Assembly (NCBI RefSeq): GCF_019008365.1
Contig: NZ_JAHHUL010000001.1
Location: forward strand, 186,001-250,000
DNA from: Phosphitispora fastidiosa
GTDB lineage: Bacteria; Bacillota; Thermincolia; Thermincolales; UBA2595
Direction of reading: 5' to 3'
Length of the DNA stretch: 64,000 nt
The notes beneath the pieces are model-generated. The model did no database searches. It had not been told where the DNA came from and saw only the letters and a list, made by a program, of their open reading frames with translations. A program made the translations under genes and the position numbers. Position 1 is the stretch's first letter; each line of letters opens with the position of its first letter. This document shows positions 15,397-23,395 of this stretch, piece by piece.

Positions 15397-15861
15397 CTAT
15401 CTGGAACTGTATTTTCTCTCCATAAGCATCCGGTAGTTTCTTAGTTCCTCACTAACCTTAAATAATACACGTTCAATATCTACCTTGTTTAAGACAACAT
15501 GTTCCGGCTCAATTATCTCTATTTTTCGGAACTCCTCCCTGGCAATAAACCTGATTATATCTTCCAAGCTGTCAGCAGTTACAGTCAGGATAACCGGAGC
15601 GAATGCTATCTGTGCATTAATAAATTCGTCAAATACAATATATACATCACTGCTCATATCTACTTCTTCAATGGCAATACTCTGCATAGGTACATTTCGC
15701 AGCATTTGAACCTGTTGTTCCCTGACTTCCTCAGCTACTTCTTCGGTGCTTTTACCACCGAAAAAGAATTTACCTGGCTTTTGTACGCCTTTATAGTCAA
15801 GCCGAATCTTTACTCTGACAGCTGTATTGACTACTTCATCACCAATGCTTGTCCTGACCAT
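15397..15861 (-). CDS. Conserved hypothetical protein (unrecognised)
   Basis: A 154-aa soluble, acidic protein. The N-terminal part is beta-like (TAVRVKIRLDYKGVQKPG), then comes a charged helical stretch (STEEVAEEVREQQVQML) and a C-terminal helix rich in charged residues (VDIERVLFKVSEELRNYRMLMERKY). No Cys or metal motif is seen. A GGGGATC ribosome-like site precedes ATG 15861. It lies between a zinc-ribbon-like small gene and HDOD, all on the minus strand. I do not recognise the family. Confidence 0.7.
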   Translation of the reverse strand: MVRTSIGDEVVNTAVRVKIRLDYKGVQKPGKFFFGGKSTEEVAEEVREQQVQMLRNVPMQSIAIEEVDMSSDVYIVFDEFINAQIAFAPVILTVTADSLEDIIRFIAREEFRKIEIIEPEHVVLNKVDIERVLFKVSEELRNYRMLMERKYSSR

Positions 15862-15956
15862 TGTTGATCCCCTTTCAAACTCCGCAATTTCTGTACATTT
15901 TCGCCAACCTTGTTTAAAATCCTTCTAAGAACTTCTAAAAAGTACGCCACAGACCC

Positions 15957-16208
15957 TTAATTCCAGATTATTTCATTACTCCCACACTCATAACAAGTGT
16001 CAAAATATTCTTTTGGCATCTCCCATGCTTCCTGAACCAGGTCCAGATCATTTGCCAGAGAGTCCATTTCTGTGATGTATCCCTGTTTATCAAAATTGGC
16101 GATTAACCCTGAAATCGGTCCGTTTGCAGCCGGGGCAGCCGGCGGCACTCCTGAACTCCCAAAACTGAATGTATTGCCACACCGGGCGCATTTTGGCACA
16201 ACTACCAC
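15957..16208 (-). CDS. Small zinc-ribbon-like protein
   Basis: An 83-aa protein with two CxxC pairs: KCARCGNTF near the N-terminus and CYECGSNEI at the C-terminus, a likely four-cysteine zinc site. Between them is a low-complexity PPAAPAANGP stretch and an acidic helix. The start is GTG or ATG near 16208 with GGAGTGG upstream. Function unknown; it is the first gene of a probable unit with 15397-15861 and the HDOD gene. No close family is recognised. Confidence 0.65.
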   Translation of the reverse strand: MVVVPKCARCGNTFSFGSSGVPPAAPAANGPISGLIANFDKQGYITEMDSLANDLDLVQEAWEMPKEYFDTCYECGSNEIIWN

Positions 16209-16372
16209 TCCTTAAGCGTTTTCTAAATATCGTCAGGAAGTCCCCTTAGTATTCACCAATATCATTGAACAGTCTCTGTTTTTCTATGCATAAATCCTTC
16301 TATAAAATCAACATAATACTATCAATACTTTAAACGCATGATGCCAAAATTTTCTTTGAAGGGGTGGTTTTA

Positions 16373-16867
16373 TTGCGCCGTACTATTACCGGAGTCTTTA
16401 GATCTGTTACCCAGGCTGAACGGGCTATTGATGAAATTGAATTACAGGGATATGCCAATAACCAAATCTCCGTTGTCTTAAAGAAAACCTCCGAACATGG
16501 TGAAAACCATACCGGTGAAAGCTTGATTGATCCCACTGCCGGGTCCCTGCATGACTTCAACAGTGTTTTGGTCCAGGCAGATACAATTGACCTCCCGGAA
16601 GTGGGTACTGTTTCTGCCGGAGGACCACTGGCCGGCGCACTGGTTCAGGGTGACAAGTCTCTGGCAGAATCCCTGACTTATTACGGCGTTTCCGGTGAAT
16701 ATGCAGCCCAACTGGAGAACTTTGTTAGTGATGGCTTTTTCCTTACCGTAATCGAAACAAACAACAGTAAAGCAAGTGAAGTGTCCAATCTGCTTAACAA
16801 GTTCGGAGCCCATATGGTCCAGAAATGGAGTAAAACGATTGACAAACCCTTAAGACCATGGAATTAA
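16373..16867 (+). CDS. General stress protein 17M-like (YflT domain) protein
   Basis: A ~164-aa soluble protein. RRTITGVFRSVTQAERAIDEIELQGYANNQISVVLK at the N-terminus, here described by its parts, is the pattern of the YflT/heat-induced stress protein domain, which resembles a ferredoxin-like fold. The central region is Gly/Ala-rich (GTVSAGGPLAGALVQG) and the C-terminal half has YYGVSGEYAAQLENFV, typical of a second half in these proteins. TTG 16373 follows AAGGGGTGG by 5 nt; GTG 16364 is an alternative. The role is probably stress-related but unproven. It is a single gene followed by a large palindrome and a terminator. Confidence 0.75.
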   Translation: MRRTITGVFRSVTQAERAIDEIELQGYANNQISVVLKKTSEHGENHTGESLIDPTAGSLHDFNSVLVQADTIDLPEVGTVSAGGPLAGALVQGDKSLAESLTYYGVSGEYAAQLENFVSDGFFLTVIETNNSKASEVSNLLNKFGAHMVQKWSKTIDKPLRPWN

Positions 16868-16871
16868 AAGT

Positions 16872-17040
16872 ACAGGGGTGGATGTATTCCTCTGGCGGGC
16901 TACGTCTCCGCCGGCTTCCACTCCCGCTTCGCGGGTTTACCCCAAGGGTACCGCCATCTCTAAGCGCTAAAGCGCTAAGAGCTGCCATGGTGGGCCGGAC
17001 GGACGACAGACTCCGCCTGCCGGAACACATCCACCCCTGT
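16872..17040. repeat. Nested palindromic element, family B
   Basis: A 169-bp stretch bounded by inverted ends ACAGGGGTGGATGT(A/G)TTCC. Inside lie further hairpins: GGCGG..CCGCC, CCCGCTTCGCGGG, ACCCCAAGGGT and a long central stem built on AAGCGCT/AGCGCTAA with CCATCTCT and AGAGCTGCCATGG flanks. It has no ORF and stands between a stress gene and its terminator. It resembles a MITE or a transcribed structured RNA. Confidence 0.7.
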
Positions 17041-17071
17041 CTTATTAACATCCCAGGACTTAATATAATAC

Positions 17072-17106
17072 GCCCTCTACATAAACGAAGTAGAGGGCTC
17101 TCTTTT
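17072..17106 (+). terminator. Terminator after 16373-16867 and the palindrome
   Basis: Stem GCCCTCTAC/GTAGAGGGC with a 10-nt loop, followed by TCTCTTTTC on the plus strand. Confidence 0.85.
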
Positions 17107-17233
17107 CTATGAGCCTGCATTAATTAAAAAACTTAAAAATAATAAAGGTTTCCAATTGCATTATCCAGAAACCTGTTTATAATATACAGGTAGACTATTT
17201 TTATTTGTTTTTTTTGGGGGGGAGAACTCTATC

Positions 17234-17776
17234 ATGGAATGGCTGCTGCCTGCTGTCGGAGCATATCTGTTCATATTCTTTGCCCGTGTTATTGACATGA
17301 CCCTGGATGTTTTAAGAATGTTGATGCTTATGCGTGACCGCCGTATCCTGGCATCATTTATAGGCTTTTGTGAAGTCACCGTTTTTGTCCTGGCTCTGAA
17401 CCAGGTGCTGGCCGGTGGATTAGACGATATCGGTAAAGTAATTGCATATGCGGGCGGGTTCGCCACCGGTAATTACATCGGCAGCCTTATAGAAAACAGG
17501 CTTGCTATTGGGTTTGTTTCCCTTCAGGTCTTCCCTCAGCCCTGCCAATGTGAGCTCATTGCAGAAAGCCTCAGAAGCCGCGGTTTTGGGGTAACCCTGG
17601 TGGAGGGCGAAGGTCGTCACGGCAAACGGACCATTCTGTTTGCCGCTCTAAAGCGGAAGGATCTCAAACTCGCTGTTAGAATTCTTGACGAGGTATCACC
17701 TAATGTGTTTTTCACAGTCTCCGATGCCAAAAATATCCACGGCGGCACTTTCCCAATTAAGCGAAAGGGTTACTGA
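17234..17776 (+). CDS. UPF0316 (DUF5698-DUF2179) membrane protein
   Basis: A 180-aa protein. The N-terminal half has three membrane segments with the family's RVIDMTLDVLRMLMLMRDRR motif and a GFCEVTVFVLALNQVL segment. The C-terminal half is a DUF2179 domain (FGVTLVEGEGRHGKRTILFAALKRKD ..., described by parts), a regulatory domain also found in YitT proteins. The RBS is a run of GGGGGGGAGAAC before ATG 17234. It is a single gene with no operon partner; function unknown. Confidence 0.88.
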   Translation: MEWLLPAVGAYLFIFFARVIDMTLDVLRMLMLMRDRRILASFIGFCEVTVFVLALNQVLAGGLDDIGKVIAYAGGFATGNYIGSLIENRLAIGFVSLQVFPQPCQCELIAESLRSRGFGVTLVEGEGRHGKRTILFAALKRKDLKLAVRILDEVSPNVFFTVSDAKNIHGGTFPIKRKGY

Positions 17777-17793
17777 TTTTATCAGTAACCCTT
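17765..17793. terminator. Convergent hairpin between UPF0316 and cheX
   Basis: Perfect stem AAGGGTTACTGAT/ATCAGTAACCCTT with a TTT loop spanning the UPF0316 stop. The two genes converge here, so it probably terminates both; T-runs are weak. Confidence 0.7.
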
Positions 17794-17805
17794 AGCTGCG
17801 CTCTG

Positions 17806-18264
17806 TCACCCTTCAAGAGCAATACTTATTTCGATTAGCCCAATATCAGTTTTGAGAGGTATCTGGATTCTTTTCCGGTTTAGTGTGGAAATGCTGGCCT
17901 TCTGCCCATATATCAGCATCGGAGGGGTAATATCTGAGTTATGGCCTAGTTCCTCAAGCTTGGTCAGCGCCCTTCCGGCAATAATGTTAGCCATCTCGGC
18001 AATTCCGCTGATAACCATATGGCTGAAACCGGCAATTGTTTCCCCCAGCATTATCCCAACGAGTTCCATTGCGGTGTTAATCGTCATCCCGATCAGAAAC
18101 GTTCCTTTAACATCACCAATTATGTTTATAATTACAGTTATTTCCTGAGTAGTCCATTTGGAAGAAGCCAGGGACAGTTCCCCCCTTATTCCTGTCAAAC
18201 CCGTTTCCATTTCTAATATTTCTCTCGCTGAACTAAGGAATGGATTTATAATCTCTGCTTTCAA
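17806..18264 (-). CDS. cheX: CheX-like CheY-P phosphatase
   Basis: A 152-aa protein of the CheC/CheX class: MKAEIINPFLSSAREILEME, a central beta sheet, and the catalytic ISGIAEMANIIAGRA helix with the E-x2-N pair about 21 residues before ITPP, the motif of CheX/CheC phosphatases. Such proteins dephosphorylate CheY-type receivers. A second CheX with a CheY lies at 56179-57029; the two paralogues share MKAEIINPF / MKAEFINPF starts. It has no local chemotaxis partner and stands alone before nadE (30 nt apart), on the same strand. Confidence 0.88.
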   Translation of the reverse strand: MKAEIINPFLSSAREILEMETGLTGIRGELSLASSKWTTQEITVIINIIGDVKGTFLIGMTINTAMELVGIMLGETIAGFSHMVISGIAEMANIIAGRALTKLEELGHNSDITPPMLIYGQKASISTLNRKRIQIPLKTDIGLIEISIALEG

Positions 18265-18294
18265 AGAACTTTCCCCCTTCCGGTAACAACATGC

Positions 18295-19941
18295 CTAACT
18301 TTGGTACTTTGCTGCAATAGGCATCCTCCTGCCAATTCCAAATGCCTTTGTGGTTACTTTTAAGCCGGGTGCAGCCTGTTTTCTTTTATATTCGTTTCTG
18401 TTCACATTGCGAATTACCCAATACACCGTTTCGCTCTCATAGCCTTTTTTAATAATATCTTCGGCACCATAGCCTTCATCAACATAGTAATGCAGAATCC
18501 CGTCAAGGATATCATATGCCGGCAGGGTATCCTGGTCCAACTGGTCAGGCTTTAATTCAGCTGATGGCGGTTTGGTAATGGTCTCCTCCGGGATTAGTTC
18601 CCTTTCCCGGTTAATGTACCTTGCCAGTTCATAAACCATTGTCTTGGGAACATCTGAAATGGGACTCAGACCGCCGCTCATATCACCATAAAGGGTACAA
18701 TAACCTACTGACATTTCACTCTTATTACCTGTTGACAACAGCAGGTAGCCAAACTTATTGGAAAAGGCCATCACAATACTGCCGCGAATGCGGGCCTGGA
18801 TGTTCTCTTCAGCAATATCAGGTTCCTGATCGCGAAAATGCTCCTCAAAAGACCCCAGGTATGAAGAATAAATGCCGGAAATAGGAATCACCTTAAACTC
18901 AATGCCAAGGTTTTCAGCCAGCTTTCTGGAATCTTCCACACTGCCTGTGGAGGAATATGGTGACGGCATCGATATCCCTAACACATTTTCATTCCCCACT
19001 GCAGCTGCAGCCAGGCAGCAGACCACGGCAGAATCAATTCCCCCTGACAGCCCCAGGATTGCCTTTTGAAACCCGCATTTCCTCATATAATCCGCGATTC
19101 CGGTAACTAAAGCGTTATATATGGAGCCTGTCCTGTCCAGTGGTGTATAAAGTCCGGGACTTCCTGATATCCCGGTCTCCACAAACGCCAGTTCTTCTTC
19201 AAAAGCAGCCAGAACTTTAACAGGCACACCATTTTTATCAACACATATGCTTCTGCCGTCAAAAACCAGCTCATCATTGGCTCCCACCTGATTAACATAC
19301 AGGAACGGCACACCGTGTCTACGTGCATGGTTACTGATAATCCGGAAACGCAGCTCTTCTTTGCCCACCTGAAACGGCGAAGCCGAAATATTAATCAGCA
19401 GGGTAGCCCCCTTTTTGACAAGCTCCTCTACCGGGTCGTATCCGTAATTCCTGATACTCCACATATCCTGCACATTCCAGGCGTCCTCACATACCGAAAT
19501 CCCCAGTATCTCTCCCTTAAAGCTGACTGTTTCCACTTCAAACTCCGGTTCAAAATATCTGGCTTCATCAAATACATCATAGGTCGGGAGGAGCGATTTG
19601 TGATAACTGAACAGAGTCTCTCCATTGCAAATCAATAATGCCGAGTTATGCAGCGCCTTCCCTGTTTTTCTGCTGCTGCGCGTCGGAGCCCCCAGCAAAA
19701 TCCCCGTCTCCGGGTATTCCATTGATAATTTCTTTATCCTGACAACTGCCTGCTCAGTCCTTTCAATGAACCACTGTCTTTCCAAGAGGTCGCGGGGAGG
19801 ATAGCCAACCAGGTACAGCTCCGGAAACACAATCAGATCAGGTCGTTCCTTATCAAGGCTGCCGAGGGTTTCAGTCAATTTCCTGATGTTTCCCTCAATA
19901 TCACCTACAATTGGATTAACCTGTGCTATGACTACCTTCAT
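18295..19941 (-). CDS. nadE: Glutamine-dependent NAD+ synthetase
   Basis: A 548-aa two-domain enzyme that makes NAD+ from deamido-NAD+, ATP and glutamine. The N-terminal nitrilase-like domain has the catalytic Glu in IVFPELYLVGYPPRD (about 45), Lys in SYHKSLLPTYDVF and Cys in GISVCEDAW (about 151). The C-terminal synthetase domain has the PP-loop ILGLSGGIDSAVV (about 290-302), STGNKSEMSVGYCTLYGD and KPPSAELKPDQLDQD. Length is normal for the bacterial glutamine-dependent type. It may share a transcript with cheX downstream. Confidence 0.97.
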   Translation of the reverse strand: MKVVIAQVNPIVGDIEGNIRKLTETLGSLDKERPDLIVFPELYLVGYPPRDLLERQWFIERTEQAVVRIKKLSMEYPETGILLGAPTRSSRKTGKALHNSALLICNGETLFSYHKSLLPTYDVFDEARYFEPEFEVETVSFKGEILGISVCEDAWNVQDMWSIRNYGYDPVEELVKKGATLLINISASPFQVGKEELRFRIISNHARRHGVPFLYVNQVGANDELVFDGRSICVDKNGVPVKVLAAFEEELAFVETGISGSPGLYTPLDRTGSIYNALVTGIADYMRKCGFQKAILGLSGGIDSAVVCCLAAAAVGNENVLGISMPSPYSSTGSVEDSRKLAENLGIEFKVIPISGIYSSYLGSFEEHFRDQEPDIAEENIQARIRGSIVMAFSNKFGYLLLSTGNKSEMSVGYCTLYGDMSGGLSPISDVPKTMVYELARYINRERELIPEETITKPPSAELKPDQLDQDTLPAYDILDGILHYYVDEGYGAEDIIKKGYESETVYWVIRNVNRNEYKRKQAAPGLKVTTKAFGIGRRMPIAAKYQS

Positions 19942-20063
19942 TAGTCTGCCCCCCTGCCAAATTTGACCGCTATTTCCGATATTAATAGTAATTTCCTGTT
20001 CAATTATACCAAAAACCGGGACAAAATTGTATATTCTGACATTAAAATTGAAAAAAAAGTATA

Positions 20064-21167
20064 TTATTCTCCGGCAAAGAGGGTTGCCAGAAACTCCGGT
20101 TCAGCCACGCAGGTCCCGGTCTTCTTGTCCTGCCGCAGCTGCACCTCGATGTTTCTGCGGTTATTATAGGGCCCGTCTGTAAAAGAAACTGACACCGAAA
20201 GCCGGTAAACCAAGTCTTCTTTTTCCTTTATATTCAATACACTGACCCCGATTAATTTTTCAAGTTTGTTCTGCTTTACCCCTTCCGGAGATGTCAGCAT
20301 CAACCGGGCTGACTGCCAATCCCGCTGGTCTATGGCCGTGAACAGCAGGAGTATGGTTTCGTAGGGATTTGCCTCTTGCAGGACTTCATCCAGCCTGCCC
20401 GAGGCCTTGTAATACATCAGCCGGCAGGCCACCGTATCACCCTTATTGCGATCACCCGTCAAAGGGAGCCTAAGGTCAAAACACCCGCTTTCCCCGTTCT
20501 GCAGGTGAGGCATTCCCGTGAGGGCAGCTGCAAATTTAATCCCACCCGACTGAACCACCACAGCCCTCTTCTTCCAGCACCAGGTTCCGCCAAAAATTTC
20601 TCTGATGACTTTACTGTCATTTTCAGTTACCGGCTTTATGTCAGCGTGACTGTAACCGCCTTTCCTTACTGCATGAAAACTCTTTCCTGTATCCACATCA
20701 AATATTTTCACATTTTCACCCGGTGGTAAAAGCTGTTGTGCTTCTTCCCACTGCATTAATTGTCCATATGGGCTTCTCAACCGCAACTCCTCTGCTGCTT
20801 TATTTAATACCCCGCGCAGTTGACCAAATGGCTGCAGACACCTGCTGCCCTTAATATCATAAATGACCTCAGGTGAGGCAAAAAGGTATACCCTGGTCTC
20901 CTTTTTGCTGAAGAGTTTCATTACATAAATGTTTTCCGGCTCAGCGCCATTAATCTGAGATGCTTCTTTAACTCCTGCGGCAATTCCCCTGACAACCTCC
21001 TGATCAGTAATTTCCCATGATGACTTAAACTCCGGGGAACTGAACTGAACCCTGGTTACTTTAGTCCAGCGCAGATAGGAAACGCCAAGGATAACCGCCA
21101 AAGCAATAAATGCTATTTGCAAAAAGAGTATTCTGGTGTCAATATAATGCACCTTGGGCCTGCCCAT
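20064..21167 (-). CDS. Membrane-anchored extracytoplasmic protein, unrecognised
   Basis: A 367-aa protein with one N-terminal membrane helix (about residues 12-30) and a long outside part. The middle carries KIFDVDTGKSFHAVRKGGYSHADIKP and EIFGGTWCWKKRAVVVQ with TGMPH (described by parts), a pattern that I associate with a Firmicutes cell-wall domain of the form TGKSF-HAD-GGKWSW-GMPHG. The usual following H-F-C-I-H-F histidines are absent; here it reads CFDLRL, so any metal site is probably lost. The C-terminal ~100 residues look like a separate alpha+beta domain of the kind seen in spore or wall proteins. The role is unknown. Confidence 0.7.
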   Translation of the reverse strand: MGRPKVHYIDTRILFLQIAFIALAVILGVSYLRWTKVTRVQFSSPEFKSSWEITDQEVVRGIAAGVKEASQINGAEPENIYVMKLFSKKETRVYLFASPEVIYDIKGSRCLQPFGQLRGVLNKAAEELRLRSPYGQLMQWEEAQQLLPPGENVKIFDVDTGKSFHAVRKGGYSHADIKPVTENDSKVIREIFGGTWCWKKRAVVVQSGGIKFAAALTGMPHLQNGESGCFDLRLPLTGDRNKGDTVACRLMYYKASGRLDEVLQEANPYETILLLFTAIDQRDWQSARLMLTSPEGVKQNKLEKLIGVSVLNIKEKEDLVYRLSVSVSFTDGPYNNRRNIEVQLRQDKKTGTCVAEPEFLATLFAGE

Positions 21168-21264
21168 CTAAATACCCCCATACCTTTTAACCGGATACTT
21201 TTTAAAAATTAATTCCGGCTAAAACAAGTATATTTTTGTCGGCCCAAAGTATGCTTGCCAAATA

Positions 21265-21296
21265 AGACAGGTGGAGATGTATTTCTCCACCTGTCT
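21265..21296 (-). terminator. Terminator after rluB
   Basis: Stem AGACAGGTGGAG/CTCCACCTGTCT with loop ATGTATTT, overlapping the rluB stop; minus-strand 3' flank TTATTTGG. The loop word GATGTATT recurs in the family B palindrome and in the hairpin at 53020-53070. Confidence 0.75.
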
Positions 21297-22011
21297 ACTC
21301 GATCAGGTTTTTCAGTTTACTGATCTCCTCTTGATTGAGGTATCGGAATTTCCCCTTTTCCAGTCCCTCAAGCCTGAGAAAATCCACGGAAACCCGCTTT
21401 AGTTCCAGAACCGGATGCCCGATGGTTTCACACATCCTTCTTATTTGCCGGTTACGTCCTTCATAAATGGTAATTTCCAGAACACCGTTACTCCCTTTTT
21501 TATTGAGCAGCCGCACTTTTGCCGGTGCAGTCACCCCATCTGCCAAGCGCAGTCCCTTGCCGAACCGTTTCAGCTTGTCCTTGTCCGGAACACCTTTTAC
21601 CGTAGCTACATAGGTCTTGCCCAGTTCATGTTTGGGATGGGTCAGCCCATAGGTAATATCTCCATCATTAGTCAGAATAAGCAGTCCTTCAGTATCAAAG
21701 TCAAGCCTGCCAACAGGATAGACCCTCTGCTCCACACCTGTCAAAAGGTCGGTAACCTTAGGCCGCCCCTGTGGGTCTCTCACTGTGGTAACATATCCCT
21801 TAGGTTTATTCAGCAAAATATATACCTTTTCTTCAGGCTTCCCGATTAATTTACCCCTGACCTCAATCCTGTCACTTTCCGGATCTATTTTCACACCCAT
21901 TTCTGTCACTGTTTTCCCATTAACCTTAACCTTTCCCTGTGATATCAGTTCCTCACAAAACCTCCTGGAAGCGATACCTGCATGAGCAAGGTATTTCTGT
22001 AAACGTTCCAC
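21295..22011 (-). CDS. rluB: Ribosomal large subunit pseudouridine synthase B-like
   Basis: A ~238-aa RsuA/RluB-type pseudouridine synthase. An S4 RNA-binding domain covers about residues 1-60 (ERLQKYLAHAGIASRR). The catalytic domain has LLNKPKGYVTT, then VGRLDFDTEGLLILTNDG with the nucleophile Asp, and a KTYVATVKG and EGRNRQIRRM block. RluB modifies 23S rRNA (U2605 in E. coli). GTG 22011 is preferred: AGGTG lies 6 nt before it; GTG 22020 is the longer alternative. It lies downstream of spmA-spmB as in many Clostridia. Confidence 0.95.
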   Translation of the reverse strand: MERLQKYLAHAGIASRRFCEELISQGKVKVNGKTVTEMGVKIDPESDRIEVRGKLIGKPEEKVYILLNKPKGYVTTVRDPQGRPKVTDLLTGVEQRVYPVGRLDFDTEGLLILTNDGDITYGLTHPKHELGKTYVATVKGVPDKDKLKRFGKGLRLADGVTAPAKVRLLNKKGSNGVLEITIYEGRNRQIRRMCETIGHPVLELKRVSVDFLRLEGLEKGKFRYLNQEEISKLKNLIE

Positions 22012-22140
22012 AAAAAACACCTACTTTTTAAGTTAATACACTGCATCAGTTTACTTTATACCGTTTTTCAAGAATTATACAATGTTTCATTCATTATACT
22101 GTACAAACCCTGTTTATGAAAGTAAAGGTTGGGGCAGCGC

Positions 22141-22677
22141 CTACCTGAACACAATATTGCAAACTATCACCGAGGCTATAAATCCGGTAATATCTGCTGA
22201 CAGGCCGGAAAATACCGCATACCTGTACCTAATAACCCCAACTGACCCGAAATAGAGTGTCAATACAAAAAAAGTTGTATCAGTACTGCCCTGCAGTGTT
22301 GACGCCAGCCTCCCGATAAAACTGTCGGGGCCGTAAGTTTTGATGAGTTCTGCCGTAATCCCAAGCGCCCCGCCTCCTGAAAGCGGCCTCATGATTCCCA
22401 GGGGCAGCACTTCAGCAGGAATGCCCAGGGTTTCTGTTACCGGTGAAACTAATTTGACAAACAGGTCCATGGCTCCTGATGACCTGAATACGCTTATGGC
22501 CACAAACATGGCTACCAGAAAAGGAATTGTCTTCACCGCGGTTGCGAAGCCCTCCTGGGCGCCCTGGACAAATGCTTCATAAACATTTACCTTTCTTGTC
22601 AGAGCGAAAACAGTTATCACAAAAAGGACCACTGGAATCGCCCATTTTGCTGCTAGGGTAACCATATGTATAAACAT
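22141..22677 (-). CDS. spmB: Spore maturation protein B
   Basis: A 178-aa membrane protein with about five hydrophobic segments, of the nucleoside-recognition (gate) domain class: AIPVVLFVITVFAL, GAQEGFATAVKTIPFLVAM, LPLGIMRPLSGGGALGIT and GSTDTTFFVLTLYFGSVG. SpmA and SpmB act together in spore core dehydration in B. subtilis. It begins 6 nt after spmA, with TAGAAAAAG upstream. This pair is good evidence that the host forms endospores. Confidence 0.95.
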   Translation of the reverse strand: MFIHMVTLAAKWAIPVVLFVITVFALTRKVNVYEAFVQGAQEGFATAVKTIPFLVAMFVAISVFRSSGAMDLFVKLVSPVTETLGIPAEVLPLGIMRPLSGGGALGITAELIKTYGPDSFIGRLASTLQGSTDTTFFVLTLYFGSVGVIRYRYAVFSGLSADITGFIASVIVCNIVFR

Positions 22678-22683
22678 CTTTTT

Positions 22684-23280
22684 CTACCTCCATGTTCTGC
22701 GCCTGTATAAAGCTCTTAAAATCCTGTCAACAACAATAGCCACAAACATTGCACAGGATGTGGCAAAAATCGTTGTCCCGACTATCTCTGTCGGGTTTAG
22801 CGACCCGGCCTGAATCCTAATCCCGATAATAGTGGCCGGAATCAAGGTTATGCATGAGGTGTTCAAAGCCAGAAACGTACACATGGCTTCACTGGCGGAC
22901 TCAGGCTCAGACTTATTCAGCTTCTGCAGTTCCTTCATAGCTATCAAACCCATGGGAGTCGCCGCATTACCCAACCCAAGTACATTTGCACTGAGGTTCA
23001 TGATTATCGCTCCCATTGCCGGGTGGTCCCTGGGCACTGTCGGGAAAAGGAACCTGGTGACCGGTTCAACTATAGTGCCAAGGATTCTAACCATTCCGGC
23101 TTCTTCAGCTACCTTCATAATACCCAGCCAAAACGTCATAATAGCAATCAAACCCAGGGCAAAATCAACCGCCCACTGCGCCCCCTTCAAGGCTGCAGTG
23201 GTTACAGCTTCGATGTTTCCATTGACGGCAGCCACCATAATGCCGGTTAGCAGCATGGCGGCCCAGATTATATTGACCAT
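22684..23280 (-). CDS. spmA: Spore maturation protein A
   Basis: A 198-aa membrane protein with the gate-domain pattern: ALKGAQWAVDFALGLIAIMTFWLG, GTIVEPVTRFLFPTVPRDHPAMGAI and NLSANVLGLGNAATPMGLIAMKELQ (by parts), plus LALNTSCITLIPATII. It works with SpmB. The start is ATG 23280 with TGGAGGAACC upstream. It opens the spmA-spmB-rluB transcript. Confidence 0.95.
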   Translation of the reverse strand: MVNIIWAAMLLTGIMVAAVNGNIEAVTTAALKGAQWAVDFALGLIAIMTFWLGIMKVAEEAGMVRILGTIVEPVTRFLFPTVPRDHPAMGAIIMNLSANVLGLGNAATPMGLIAMKELQKLNKSEPESASEAMCTFLALNTSCITLIPATIIGIRIQAGSLNPTEIVGTTIFATSCAMFVAIVVDRILRALYRRRTWR

Positions 23281-23349
23281 GGTTCCTCCACAGCAGGGAA
23301 AATTTTGAGTCTGTACTTTGTCCCTATTATACTGATAATTATGTTTAGC

Positions 23350-23377
23350 AAAAAAAAAATAGAACCCCTACGGTTCT
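23350..23377 (-). terminator. Terminator after the flavoprotein at 23396
   Basis: Stem AGAACC/GGTTCT with loop GTAGG, followed by a run of ten T on the minus strand (ATTTTTTTTTT). Confidence 0.85.
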
Positions 23378-23395
23378 GCTCCTTTAAAACTCAAA

